Shown: piece by piece, positions 24,897 to 34,204 of the stretch
Numbering within the stretch: position 1 is the stretch's first letter
How the letters are laid out: each line of letters starts with the position of its first letter
NCBI GenBank assembly: GCA_964548225.1
Contig: CAZJQP010000016.1
Location: 7,511 to 71,510, forward strand
Origin: CALMEH01 sp964548225
GTDB taxonomy: Bacteria; Acidobacteriota; Blastocatellia; Pyrinomonadales; Pyrinomonadaceae
Direction: 5' to 3'
Length of the DNA stretch: 64,000 bases
Notes under the pieces: model-generated
Told to the model about the DNA's origin: nothing
The model's database searches: none
What the model saw: the letters and a program-made list of their open reading frames with translations, nothing else
Made by a program: the position numbers and the translations under genes

Positions 24897-27728
24897 TTAT
24901 TTATTGCCTAACCATTCGCCTTGAAGCGTGAAACCAGCCCAAAAATACGGTGCGCGGAAACGCGGAATTTGTTTCATTTCAGTTTGCGCTTGGCGAAGCG
25001 CGGCGGCGGGCGAGAGATTTTTTTGCAGAAGATTTTGATAAAACCGCTTCATAAATTCAGCAGTTGCCGCATCGTCAACTTTCCACAAACTTGCGACGAT
25101 TCGTTTTGCTCCGGCATACATAAAACCGCGTGTCAGTCCGATCATACCTTCACCGCGCACGTCTTTTCCAAGCGCGGTTTGACACGCTGAGAGAACGACT
25201 AAATCGCTGTTAAGATTCAAGTTATAAATTTGATTCAAACGCAAAAAACCGTCCTGCGCTTTACCGTTCTTGTCATAGAGCGACAAGACTAGACCCGAAA
25301 GTTCAGGGCGCGAAGTGTCAAGAAACCCGTGAGTTGCAAAATGCAAAATGCGGTAATTTGCCAAAGTCTCGCTCGTTGCATTTTTGCGGTTTGCATCAAA
25401 ATCAATATTTAAATCGGCTTGATTTTTTCCTGCAAAAGCCGAAATATTTTGCGCCTCAATACGCGAAGAAAGCAGACGTGGCAGATTTTCGCCCAAATTA
25501 AAATCACGCAAAATTTTACCGAGTTGAGTAGATTTTTCACTTGATTTATTTATCAAACGCGCATCGTTTGCGTCAAAAATCGGATCGGCAAAAATCGCCA
25601 AAGTTTTCGCGGGAGTTTTTTTCGCACTCGAATTTCGTCTCAACTCCGCCAAAACACTTGCCGAAGGCAACACAACGATTTCATTGCGGATTTGAGAAGT
25701 AGGATTTCCAAGCGCGGCAAACGGAATAAATTGTAAAATGCCGTCAGCGACAATCGCCAGACGTTTATTTTCAATTTCTTTTTCAACTAAACCAAGCAAC
25801 GTCTCGTTCAATTTTTCCGATAATTCTGCCGTTTTTGCTTCTTTGGATTTGTTGCGGGAAATGATTGAAGCATAAAAGTCCTTTGCCGCCGCTTCAATTA
25901 TTTTTCTTGAAGGAATCGTAAAAATTTCTACGGAATCTTTCTTTACAAGCCACAAAAACGAGCGTTTTTCGCCCAATTTGTATTCGAGCAAAACGGTTTC
26001 ATCGTCCAAAAGATTTTGAATTTCTTTCGCCGAAATGCTTGTGCCTTGCGTCAAATCGGCGTAACGCGGATTTTCACGGCGGATTTTTATTTGCAGATTT
26101 TCGAGTTCGGTTTTGAGCGAATTTATCTCGTTCGTGATTTTGGCAATTTGCTCTTCGGTCGGTTTTCCGCTCAAAATCTGCGTCCGCTGACGATATTTCG
26201 CGTTTAAAGCGTCTTGCAATTCTTGCGCTTTTTCGAGTGATTTTTCATCAACATTTTGACGAAAATTGATTCGCGCTTCTTGCAAAAGTTCGGTTAAACT
26301 TCGCGTTCGCGCACGTTCGCTCATCTCCAAAGCCAGCGCGATGTCGCGTTCGTCGTTCGATTTTTCGTAACGCGAAACGAGCAGTTCGGTGTAAAATTCG
26401 TAAAATTGCTGAACGGTCGAAAAATAGGAAGCGCGGAGTTCGGGATTGACGATTTCGCCGCGAATTTGTTCGATAATCTGCAAACCTTTTTCGATATTTT
26501 CAAATGCTTTCGGCAGATTTTCCCGTTGCTTTTCAACAATCGCCAACCAATAAAAAGTATCGGCTTCAACGCGCCTGTCGCCGATGTTTCGCGCCAAAAT
26601 ATTTGCTTGCTCAAAAGTTTCCGCCGCTTTCAATTTGTCGCCCGAAAGCCACAAAGTTTTGCCCAATCCACGCAAAGTTGTTGCTTCGCCTGTCTTGTCG
26701 CTGGTTGCGCGGCGCAACATCAGCGATTGATCGAAATACTCAATCGCCTTTGCATATTCACTGCTTTGTTCGGCAACCATTCCGAGATTGCTAAGAATAT
26801 TTCCCTCGCCTTTTTGGTCTTTGGTTTCGCGCCGAATGACTAACGATTTTTCAAAAAATTCTTTCGCTTTCGGCATATTTCCGAGCAGATAATTCGACAT
26901 TCCGAGATTGTTCAAATTTATTGCTTCACCACGCCGATTGCCCGTTTCGCGCTGGATTTCGAGTGCCTGATTCAGGTAAAAAATCGCCGTTTCATATTCG
27001 CCGAAACTGTTATAACTAACCGCTAAATTATTCAGTGAAGAACCTTCATACTGTCGGTTGCCGATTTCACGCGAAAGCGTTAAACCTTTCAAATAAAAAT
27101 CAACCGCCGTCTGAAACTCGCCAAGCTGTTCATAAATCAAACCGCTCGAAATGAGTGCGACAACTTCCCAAACTTTATCTTGTTTAATTTTTGAAAGACG
27201 AATGATTTCCTGAAATTTTTGCAGAGTTTCGCGCCGTGCTTCGCGTGTGCCTTTTTGCCGCAAAGCAACGGTTTCATTGGCAATTTCGGTAATTTGTTTC
27301 GCCGCCGCGTTGATTTCAAAATCTTTCGAAATTGTCGGACGAATTTCGGTTAATTTGATGAAATATTTGCCAAGCGGGGAACGCGAATCCGCCGGAGAAA
27401 CTTCGATTTTATACAAACCGTCAGCCGCCGCCGTAACCAAAATCGAATCTTTTCCAAGCATTCCGCTCGGACTTTCGGATTCGATAAATTTTTCGCCGTC
27501 CGGTTTGAAAGCCGCGAGCGAAACATCAATTCCTTTTTGCTCGATTTCGATGCGAGCAGTTTGATTCATTCCGATTTGCACCGTGAAGAGTTGCTTTTCG
27601 CCGCCTTTTATTTCACGTTCAACCGCTTGGCTCAAAATCAGTTGCGGCGCATCTTGCGCGTGAATTCCAACGCCTAGAAATAACAAAAAACCAAACAGTA
27701 AAATTTTCGGAAAGATTTGTTTCGACAT
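24897..27728 (-). CDS. Exported TPR-CHAT protease-like protein
   Basis: 943 residues. A signal peptide (MSKQIFPKILLF, cleavage near HAQ) is followed by a pre-peptidase-like beta domain (about 30-130), seven or more TPRs (about 170-430; e.g. NNLGMSNYLLGNMPKAKEFF), a coiled-coil (about 500-545) and a CHAT domain with the caspase-like dyad His800 (HFATHGF) and Cys849 (LSACQTALG). CHAT peptidases act in gasdermin-like and CRISPR-linked defence and in filament patterning; an exported copy is more likely envelope-related. Catalytic dyad intact; substrate unknown. Confidence 0.88.
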   Translation of the reverse strand: MSKQIFPKILLFGFLLFLGVGIHAQDAPQLILSQAVEREIKGGEKQLFTVQIGMNQTARIEIEQKGIDVSLAAFKPDGEKFIESESPSGMLGKDSILVTAAADGLYKIEVSPADSRSPLGKYFIKLTEIRPTISKDFEINAAAKQITEIANETVALRQKGTREARRETLQKFQEIIRLSKIKQDKVWEVVALISSGLIYEQLGEFQTAVDFYLKGLTLSREIGNRQYEGSSLNNLAVSYNSFGEYETAIFYLNQALEIQRETGNRRGEAINLNNLGMSNYLLGNMPKAKEFFEKSLVIRRETKDQKGEGNILSNLGMVAEQSSEYAKAIEYFDQSLMLRRATSDKTGEATTLRGLGKTLWLSGDKLKAAETFEQANILARNIGDRRVEADTFYWLAIVEKQRENLPKAFENIEKGLQIIEQIRGEIVNPELRASYFSTVQQFYEFYTELLVSRYEKSNDERDIALALEMSERARTRSLTELLQEARINFRQNVDEKSLEKAQELQDALNAKYRQRTQILSGKPTEEQIAKITNEINSLKTELENLQIKIRRENPRYADLTQGTSISAKEIQNLLDDETVLLEYKLGEKRSFLWLVKKDSVEIFTIPSRKIIEAAAKDFYASIISRNKSKEAKTAELSEKLNETLLGLVEKEIENKRLAIVADGILQFIPFAALGNPTSQIRNEIVVLPSASVLAELRRNSSAKKTPAKTLAIFADPIFDANDARLINKSSEKSTQLGKILRDFNLGENLPRLLSSRIEAQNISAFAGKNQADLNIDFDANRKNATSETLANYRILHFATHGFLDTSRPELSGLVLSLYDKNGKAQDGFLRLNQIYNLNLNSDLVVLSACQTALGKDVRGEGMIGLTRGFMYAGAKRIVASLWKVDDAATAEFMKRFYQNLLQKNLSPAAALRQAQTEMKQIPRFRAPYFWAGFTLQGEWLGNK

Positions 27729-28005
27729 AATTATCCGCCGTCTCGGAAATTTTAGCAGAAATACTAATCTTTTCGGTAGTGAAAAAAAGTAATGTTTTTT
27801 ATTTCTCTACAGATGAACGCCATTAGTATCTACACAACCTCAGTTCGGAACTAAGAAGCTAGTTTAACACTTTAAAAAGTAAGATAATTGTGAGCGATTT
27901 ATCAATTGAACATTGTCAATTATCCATTATATTTTTGGGGTTTTATGCCTAAAATCTACAATTTAATTGATAATTGATAATGATGTGCCTTATTTCCTAA
28001 TCATA
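27729..28005. other. Gene-free AT-rich gap with a degenerate palindrome
   Basis: No credible coding frame. A degenerate inverted repeat of TCAATTA/TAATTGA-type words lies at about 27898-27983. A CTCAGTTCGGA word near 27830 resembles the outer end of the MITE family. Otherwise nothing recognised. Confidence 0.4.
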
Positions 28006-28171
28006 TTGGAGTTTAAATTCTAAGAAAAACCGGCTGGAGCGCAAGTCCTCAACTTGCAACACCTTTGAAAAAGGCAAAAGCGTCGGCGTAAATTCAACTT
28101 GATTTAACGCAAATGCTTCGACACGACTGAAAAGCGCGGCGTTTGCAAGCAGGACGCTCTAAACTCCAATC
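28006..28171. repeat. TGGAGCGC-type MITE-like element
   Basis: 166 bp with perfect 11-bp ends: ATTGGAGTTTA (28006-28016) and its complement (28161-28171). Inside are GGCTGGAGCGCAAG and GCGCGGCGTTTGCAAGCAGGAC, shared with the elements at 59280 and 63950. No clear target duplication. The gap from 28172 to 28329 holds nothing recognisable. Confidence 0.65.
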
Positions 28172-28329
28172 CATATACCGAAACGGCGTTAAATTAGAGT
28201 CTGTTTGAAGACTCAGACTTCCTGATTTGTTTAACCGCGAAACCACACAAATTTTCACGAGATTTCCGTGATTCTTTAGTTGTTTTGTATTTTTCCGTGT
28301 AATTGCGAGGCAAAACGATTAAAAATTCA

Positions 28330-28953
28330 CTAAAAAGAGGTTTCGCCAACTTCGTTTCCGGTCCACTGCGTTTTGCGGGAATGCGGAATGTCGAATTGGT
28401 CTAAAATGCGGTAACAGAGATGATTTACCAATTCATCAATCGTGTTCGGGCGATGGTAAAACGATGGTGAGGCGGGCAAAATACAGGCGTTCATTCGCGC
28501 AAGTTTCAGCATATTTTCCAAATGAATTTGATTAAAAGGCGTTTCACGCGGGACAATGACGAGCTTTCTTTGTTCCTTCAAACAAACGTCTGCCGCACGA
28601 TGAATCAAATTTGTTGTCGCGCCCGAAGCAATTGCACCGAGCGTTCCCATTGAACACGGCACAATAATCATTCCGGCTTGTTTGTTTGAGCCGCTGGAAG
28701 GCTTTGCCGCGAAATTGTCGAGCCGCCAAAAACGAATCAATTTAGAATCTTTCGGCAAACCGAGCCATTCATTGATTTTTTTCGCGTCCGGGTCTTTCAG
28801 ATTCACTCCCAATTCGACCTGCGCGACCGTTGGCACAACCGACGACATAATCAAATTTATCGTTTTGACTGCGCCGCTTTCCGCTAATAATTGCAAAGTT
28901 CTGAATCCGTAAATCGTGCCTGATGCACCTGTAATGGCAAGTGTTAATTCCAT
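28330..28953 (-). CDS. ubiX: Flavin prenyltransferase UbiX
   Basis: 207 residues starting at Met 28953 (MELTLAITGASG); an upstream ATG adds seven residues. The flavin-binding GASGTIYG near the N-terminus, the NLIMSSVV strand, the IIVPCSMGTLGAIASG loop and LVIVPRETPFN segment are diagnostic of UbiX/Pad1. The enzyme prenylates FMN to make the cofactor of UbiD-type decarboxylases. No ubiD is within the window, so the client enzyme lies elsewhere. Confidence 0.92.
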   Translation of the reverse strand: MELTLAITGASGTIYGFRTLQLLAESGAVKTINLIMSSVVPTVAQVELGVNLKDPDAKKINEWLGLPKDSKLIRFWRLDNFAAKPSSGSNKQAGMIIVPCSMGTLGAIASGATTNLIHRAADVCLKEQRKLVIVPRETPFNQIHLENMLKLARMNACILPASPSFYHRPNTIDELVNHLCYRILDQFDIPHSRKTQWTGNEVGETSF

Positions 28954-29110
28954 AAATTTTGTTAATTTTATCATATTGAGAATTTATTGAACGCTTTTCG
29001 TTCATAATGAAACGGTAAAATTGGGTGTGATTTAATAAAAGTCAATGTTTATGCGGTTTTCGGTGTGTGGCATTGCATTTGCCATTAAATAGAAACGGTT
29101 GGAAGAGAAG

Positions 29111-29233
29111 ATGACAAACGAACCGACAAATTTAAGAAACGAAATTTTGCTGAATTTAATCAGTTGCCAATCGGTGAGTTGGGCGATGGTAAAACTTTGC
29201 GGTTTTTATAAATATGTCGGTTTGTTTGTCTGA
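29111..29233 (+). CDS. Small hypothetical protein (40 aa)
   Basis: An ATG at 29111 directly after GGAAGAGAAG opens a 40-residue frame ending TGA 29231-29233, followed 31 bp later by a good intrinsic terminator. The sequence includes NLISCQSVSWAMVKLCGFYK. Ribosome site and terminator together suggest a short transcript; it could also be a small RNA. No family known. Confidence 0.4.
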   Translation: MTNEPTNLRNEILLNLISCQSVSWAMVKLCGFYKYVGLFV

Positions 29234-29264
29234 TAATTTTACGCAATAATTTATTTTCATAAGG

Positions 29265-29290
29265 CGGCGAATTTTCGCCGTTTTTTGTTT
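29265..29290 (+). terminator. Intrinsic terminator
   Basis: CGGCGA (29265-29270), loop ATTT, TCGCCG (29275-29280), then TTTTTTGTTTT. Ends whatever is transcribed upstream of larB. Confidence 0.8.
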
Positions 29291-29320
29291 TAAATCTTGC
29301 TTATCGGTAGAATGAATTTT

Positions 29321-30067
29321 ATGAAAACTGCTGATATTGAAAAAATTTTATCCGCTCACGCAGACGGGAAAATTTCAAATACCGAAGCAACCGAAAAAAT
29401 AAAAAATCTATCGTATGAAGATGTCGGCTATGCCCGAATTGACCACGCCCGCAGTGAACGACAAGGTTTTCCCGAAGTTATTTTCGGACAGGGGAAAGCG
29501 AAAGAACAAGTAGTCGGAATTTTTGAAAAACTCGCCGCACGTTCGCCCAATGTTCTGATAACTCGCACAAATGCCGAAACTTACGGTGAAGTTCGCAATG
29601 TTTTTACTGAAGCGGAGTGGCACGAATCTGCAAAAATAATCAGGCTTTGGCGCGACAAAACCGAACTCGGCACGGGCGAAATTTCAATCGTAACCGCCGG
29701 AACGAGCGATATTCCCGTTGCCGAAGAAGCCGCGCTCACAGCGGAAACGATGGGCAATCGCGTAAAAAGAATTTGGGATGCGGGCGTTGCCGGAATTCAC
29801 AGAATTTTGTCCGAACGCGAAATTTTACAAAACTCTCGCGTCGTTGTCGTCGTAGCAGGTATGGAAGGCGCGTTACCGTCGGTCGTCGGCGGTTTGGTAA
29901 AAGTTCCCGTCATCGCTGTCCCGACATCAATCGGCTACGGCGCGAGCTTCGGCGGAATTGCCGCACTTCTCGGAATGCTCAATTCGTGCGCTTCAAATGT
30001 TACCGTTGTCAACATTGATAACGGTTTCGGCGCAGGTTTTGTCGCAAGTTTAATTAACAGAAAATGA
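29321..30067 (+). CDS. larB: LarB, nickel-pincer cofactor biosynthesis
   Basis: 248 residues from Met 29321 (starts at 29312 or TTG 29297 are possible). The N-terminal region YEDVGYARIDHARSERQGFPEVIFGQGK and the PurE-like C-terminal domain with GTSDIPVAEEA, AGMEGALPSVVGGLV, PTSIGYGASFGGIAALLGMLNSC match LarB. LarB carboxylates and hydrolyses nicotinic acid adenine dinucleotide, the first step toward the nickel-pincer nucleotide of lactate racemase and relatives. larC, larE and larA are not in the window. Confidence 0.92.
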   Translation: MKTADIEKILSAHADGKISNTEATEKIKNLSYEDVGYARIDHARSERQGFPEVIFGQGKAKEQVVGIFEKLAARSPNVLITRTNAETYGEVRNVFTEAEWHESAKIIRLWRDKTELGTGEISIVTAGTSDIPVAEEAALTAETMGNRVKRIWDAGVAGIHRILSEREILQNSRVVVVVAGMEGALPSVVGGLVKVPVIAVPTSIGYGASFGGIAALLGMLNSCASNVTVVNIDNGFGAGFVASLINRK

Positions 30068-30076
30068 AAGTTTTAA

Positions 30077-30107
30077 TGCAAAGGCGCAAAGGTGCAAAGA
30101 CGCAAAG
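30077..30107. repeat. GNGCAAAG octamer repeat at the lipase gene start
   Basis: Four units TGCAAAGG-CGCAAAGG-TGCAAAGA-CGCAAAG precede the ATG at 30109, and a second set of TTGTGCCG units (about 30126-30158) follows. The same unit occurs inside the DUF512 gene at 53113-53144. Confidence 0.65.
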
Positions 30108-30108
30108 A

Positions 30109-31584
30109 ATGAAAATAATAAAAAACGTTGCGCCGTTGTGCCGTTGTGCCGTTGCGTTTAAAAAACAAATCTGCCTCGTGCTAATTTCCGCATTTTTGCT
30201 TTCGGGCTGTATTCCCACGGCGAAACGAATGCCGAATCTCGATAAGATTTTTGCAACCACAAAGACGAAAACCGGCAAGCGTCCGTTGATAATTATTCCG
30301 GGCATTTTGGGCAGTGAACTCGTCAATAAAGACACAGGTGAAAAGGTTTGGGTGAATTTTTCAGAAGTCAAAGGCGACGGTTTGAGCTTGCCTATTTCGC
30401 CCGATTTGGCGAAAAATCGTGATAATTTGATTCCGAAACAAATACTCAAAACTGTTAAAGTTTCACGTTTTCTGCCGGAAATTTCGATTTATCAAACTTT
30501 GATTGATGCCATCGAAAAATACGGCGGCTATACCGAAGACGATTGGGAAAATCCTGATGTTAAATCAGGTGAGTTCGATAAATATTACGTTTTCGCTTAC
30601 GATTGGCGGCTTGATAATGTCGAAAATGCGCGGCTTTTGATGCAAAAAGTCGAAAATCTGAAACGCAAATTCGGCAATTCGGAAATGCGTTTCAATGTGA
30701 TGGCACATTCGATGGGCGGTTTGATAGTGCGTTATGCGGCAATGTATGGCAATACGGATTTGACGGAAAACCCGAAGCCGAATTGGGACGGAGCGCGGCA
30801 TTTCAGCAAGATTTTTATGTTCGGCACGCCCAACGAAGGCGCAATGGCGACGCTCGATACAATTATCAACGGCTATCGCATCGGCGGTTTTGAAGTTGAT
30901 ACTTTGAGCAGTGAAGTTGCGATAACTTCACCTTCGGTTTTTCAACTTCTGCCACACAAAAACGCCGCACGTTTTTATGATGAAAATCTCCAACCGGTTG
31001 ACGTAAATCTTTACGATGCTGAAACTTGGAAAAAATACGGCTGGTCGGCTTTCGCCCGCAAATCTTTCCGCAATAAATTTGCCGGACAAATAAATGCAAT
31101 TAATTCAAAAGGTAAAAAGAGCGAATTTGCCGATGTTGCCTTGAGCGATTTGGATGCATATTTTCAAAACTCTTTAACACGCGCCAAACAATTTCACGAC
31201 GCGCTCAACACCGAAACTTCCGTTCCGCCGACGCTTGCCTTTTTTGCCTTCGGAAGCGATTGCGATGACACACAAGACGGCACAATTCTCCGCAGAAACC
31301 CGAAAACAGATGTCTGGGAAACAATCTTTTTGCCGAAATCTTACAAAACTGCCGACGGCAAAAAAATTACCAAAACACAGACGAAAGAAAAACTTTACGC
31401 ACCGGGCGATTTTCGCGTAACGCGCCGTTCGCTTCTCGCCGAAGATAATGCAAATATCGGACTTTTCCGCCGAAATCTTTCAATTTCCGCCGTCTTTTCC
31501 TGCGAAATCCACGACCGTTTGCCGAATAATAAAATTGCTCAAGATAATTTTTTGACAGCGTTAATCTCTGAAATAATACAGTGA
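30109..31584 (+). CDS. LCAT-like (lecithin:cholesterol acyltransferase family) lipoprotein lipase
   Basis: 491 residues from ATG 30109; an ATG at 30064 overlapping the larB stop (ATGA) would add 15 residues made of repeat sequence. Lipobox LLSGC at about residue 34. The alpha/beta-hydrolase domain shows the oxyanion PGILGSEL, the FAYDWRLDN segment and nucleophile AHSMGG (Ser201 in this numbering), with GTPNEGA next. This is the LCAT/phospholipase A1 family that hydrolyses or transfers acyl groups of phospholipids. Likely anchored in the envelope. Confidence 0.85.
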   Translation: MKIIKNVAPLCRCAVAFKKQICLVLISAFLLSGCIPTAKRMPNLDKIFATTKTKTGKRPLIIIPGILGSELVNKDTGEKVWVNFSEVKGDGLSLPISPDLAKNRDNLIPKQILKTVKVSRFLPEISIYQTLIDAIEKYGGYTEDDWENPDVKSGEFDKYYVFAYDWRLDNVENARLLMQKVENLKRKFGNSEMRFNVMAHSMGGLIVRYAAMYGNTDLTENPKPNWDGARHFSKIFMFGTPNEGAMATLDTIINGYRIGGFEVDTLSSEVAITSPSVFQLLPHKNAARFYDENLQPVDVNLYDAETWKKYGWSAFARKSFRNKFAGQINAINSKGKKSEFADVALSDLDAYFQNSLTRAKQFHDALNTETSVPPTLAFFAFGSDCDDTQDGTILRRNPKTDVWETIFLPKSYKTADGKKITKTQTKEKLYAPGDFRVTRRSLLAEDNANIGLFRRNLSISAVFSCEIHDRLPNNKIAQDNFLTALISEIIQ

Positions 31585-31600
31585 AAGATAGCTAGATGTC

Positions 31601-31631
31601 AGATGTTAAAAGAAACGAAATTCTAACATCT
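31601..31631. terminator. Short hairpin between convergent genes
   Basis: AGATGTTA (31601-31608) pairs with TAACATCT (31624-31631), between the LCAT-like gene and the minus-strand protease gene stop at 31635. Confidence 0.5.
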
Positions 31632-31634
31632 TTA

Positions 31635-33074
31635 TTATGGATTTAATAGAACATACAACCTGTCCGCCCATTCGGATTTGGCGGTTTGGAGAAGTTGATA
31701 TTGGAGTTCTGCCGAATCGCGGTCGCCCGATTTCAAATAAGCACGTCCGAGATTGAAGCGGGCGCGGTCGAAATTGGGATTGAAATTTACGGCTTGGTTG
31801 AAGGCTTCGATGCTTTCCGTGATTTTGCCGGATTCAAAATAGCTTTCGCCTAAATAATTGTAGGTTCGTGCATCGGGTTTGTAGTTTTTTAATTGATCAA
31901 AAATTGCCGCCGCGTCCGCGTAGCGTTTTTGTCTGAAATAGGCTAAACCTAATTGTTCGATAGCATTGACCAGACTCGGTTTGATTGCCAGAGCGCGTTT
32001 GTAGGCGAGAATTTCTTCGTCCGTGCGGTTTAATTTGCCGAGCGAAAGACCGAGTGCATATTGCGCTTCGGCGTTTGATTCGTCCAATTTTACGGCTTGG
32101 CGATATGCATCAACGGCTTCTTTAAATTGTCCGAGTGCGAAAGAAGATGCACCGATATTTAAATAAGTTTCTGCCCAATCGGGGCGAAGCTGTGCGGCGC
32201 GGCGCGAAGCCTTGAGCGCGTCTGCGTGTCTGCCGAGCATTCCGTAGCAAAATCCGACCTGATACCACGCCTCGGCATAGTTTGAATCAACCTCGACGGC
32301 TTTTTCAAAATACGGCAGAGCGCGAGCAAAATCGTCGCGTGATAAAATGCCGAGTCCTTGCGAATAAAGACTTTGTGCTGCCGAGCGTTTGTTTTTTTGC
32401 GTTTCCGCGCTGAGTGTCGAAAAAGTTTGAAGCTCACCTATTTTCAGTGCGAAAATTCTTTCGCTGGGGACGGCAAAATTCAAACTCTGTCCTTCAGCCG
32501 CTTGCAAACTCGCTACGCCGACGACCTGACCTCGCATATTTACAACGGGCGAACCCGATGAACCGGGCGAAATCGGTGCAGTAATTTGAATGATTTTTCC
32601 GTAACCGGGAATTTCGCGCACGGCAGAAACAATGCCGTTTGAAACTGAACCTTCAAGCCCGAACGGATTGCCGATAACCACGATTGATTCGCCTTCAAGA
32701 GGTGCGGATTGGACAATTTGTAGCGGCGCGGCAAGTTCTTTCGGGACATCAACTTGCAGTAACGCAAGGTCGCCTTCACCGTCAATCGCCAGAACACCTT
32801 TCGCGCCGTATTTTGAGCCGTTCATCAAATGAATTTCGACACGAGAAGATTTTTCGATGACGTGGCGATTGGTGATAATTCTATCGTTTGAAACAAAAAA
32901 TCCGCTTCCACGCGAGAGCGTGTTGCCGCGTGAATCGAAAGTTTCGATGGCAACCGCCGAAGGTTTGATGCGTTTGACGAGCATCGGCAAAAAATCTTGC
33001 GCCGAAACGATCGGCGACAGGGCGAAAAACGCAAAAGCGAAAATTAAAATTTTGAAGAAACGCACATTCATCAA
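31635..33074 (-). CDS. Trypsin-like (S1C) protease with C-terminal TPRs
   Basis: 479 residues. Signal peptide to about residue 25. Protease domain with the triad His71 (ITNRHVIE), Asp102 (GEGDLALL) and Ser173 (PGSSGSPVV), followed from about residue 225 by six TPRs (e.g. YAEAWYQVGFCYGMLGRHADAL) rather than PDZ domains. Bacterial S1C-TPR proteins of this kind are exported and may cleave misfolded or assembled envelope proteins; the TPRs would select partners. It stands alone on the minus strand. Confidence 0.88.
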   Translation of the reverse strand: MMNVRFFKILIFAFAFFALSPIVSAQDFLPMLVKRIKPSAVAIETFDSRGNTLSRGSGFFVSNDRIITNRHVIEKSSRVEIHLMNGSKYGAKGVLAIDGEGDLALLQVDVPKELAAPLQIVQSAPLEGESIVVIGNPFGLEGSVSNGIVSAVREIPGYGKIIQITAPISPGSSGSPVVNMRGQVVGVASLQAAEGQSLNFAVPSERIFALKIGELQTFSTLSAETQKNKRSAAQSLYSQGLGILSRDDFARALPYFEKAVEVDSNYAEAWYQVGFCYGMLGRHADALKASRRAAQLRPDWAETYLNIGASSFALGQFKEAVDAYRQAVKLDESNAEAQYALGLSLGKLNRTDEEILAYKRALAIKPSLVNAIEQLGLAYFRQKRYADAAAIFDQLKNYKPDARTYNYLGESYFESGKITESIEAFNQAVNFNPNFDRARFNLGRAYLKSGDRDSAELQYQLLQTAKSEWADRLYVLLNP

Positions 33075-33237
33075 TTTTCACTCGAAATTATAAGATTTTT
33101 CGACGATTCAAACAAACTTCGGATGGAAAGAAGTGAAAAATCGTTGCAATCTATGTTTAGAGTTACGCATTTATGTATGAAGTTTTTCGCCAACGAAGGG
33201 CGACGAAAAATAGCTTCAAGACAACCTGCCAAGCGTG

Positions 33238-34101
33238 CTAATAACGCGCAAATTTGGCGAGTTCGTTAAAGGTTTTAATAAAAATTGCGTCAGGAAAAAG
33301 TTTGCGTGTTTGTTTATCGAAAAATGCTTTGCCGCCGAAGATTACAGAAGTTTTTGTTTTTTCGGTGTGCGGCACAAAATTTTTATATTCGGCAGAAAAT
33401 TTTTTGATATTTTCGATGAAGGTTGCCGAAATGCATAGTGCATCGGGTTTGTGTTTTAAGATTTCTTTAGCCAAACATTCGAGTGGCGTATTTGCACCGA
33501 AATTCATCACTTCCCATCCTTCGTTTTCCAAAACGACTTGCGCCAGAAACGTCGGAAGTTCGTGAAAATCATTCTCGACCGCACAACACATTGCCAATTT
33601 TTCTCGCGGTGCGGGAACGGGAAGCATAGCGCGGAGTTTGTGAATCGCGCCCGAAACCGTGCGCGTGGCGAGATGTTCTTCGGCGACGCTTAATTCGCCG
33701 TTTGCCCAAAGCTCGCCGATTTCGCGCATTGCCGGACAAATTGAATTATCAAAAATTTGTGCCGGAGATTTTTTTTGCAAATGTTCACCGATAATCAAAT
33801 TTGCCGCGTCTGTTTCGCAAGCATTCAGAAGCGAAATAAACAGTGGAGAGGCAAATGAAAATTTATTGGTTTGGCGAAGCAGATTGATTTTCAAAAGCGA
33901 ATCGTCGCCGTGACAGCGTTTCAAACCGATGTTTGTTTCGCGCTGAAAACGTGCAACTTCTTCGGCAAGAAAACGCCGATGTCCGCCGTTTGTTTTTTCG
34001 GATTTGAGAATTCCGGCATCTTCCCAACGCTTTACCGTCGCGTCGCTAACACGGCAAAGTCGCGCCACCTCTCTGGTTGTGAAGTATTTTAAGTTAGGCA
34101 C
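33238..34101 (-). CDS. CarH/LitR-like B12-binding MerR-family regulator
   Basis: 287 residues from GTG 34101. MerR-type winged helix (YFTTREVARLCRVSDATVKRWEDAGIL...GGHRRF, 7-44), a four-helix linker with the Trp-x9-Glu-His signature (Trp132, Glu142-His143) of the B12-binding CarH/LitR linker, and a Rossmann cobalamin domain with His180 in ENDFHELP as the probable lower cobalt ligand. Such proteins repress genes in the dark with adenosylcobalamin and let go in light. Ala133 replaces the His that CarH uses after photolysis, so light response is uncertain. No carotenoid genes are adjacent; it is divergent from rpiB. Confidence 0.85.
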   Translation of the reverse strand: MPNLKYFTTREVARLCRVSDATVKRWEDAGILKSEKTNGGHRRFLAEEVARFQRETNIGLKRCHGDDSLLKINLLRQTNKFSFASPLFISLLNACETDAANLIIGEHLQKKSPAQIFDNSICPAMREIGELWANGELSVAEEHLATRTVSGAIHKLRAMLPVPAPREKLAMCCAVENDFHELPTFLAQVVLENEGWEVMNFGANTPLECLAKEILKHKPDALCISATFIENIKKFSAEYKNFVPHTEKTKTSVIFGGKAFFDKQTRKLFPDAIFIKTFNELAKFARY

Positions 34102-34204
34102 TAAGATTTATATTACCGAATCAAACCGAATCGCTCAAAACCAAACTTATAACTTTGCTCTTTTTGCGGAAAATATTAAAATTTATTTGAAAAGGAAAAT
34201 TTTT

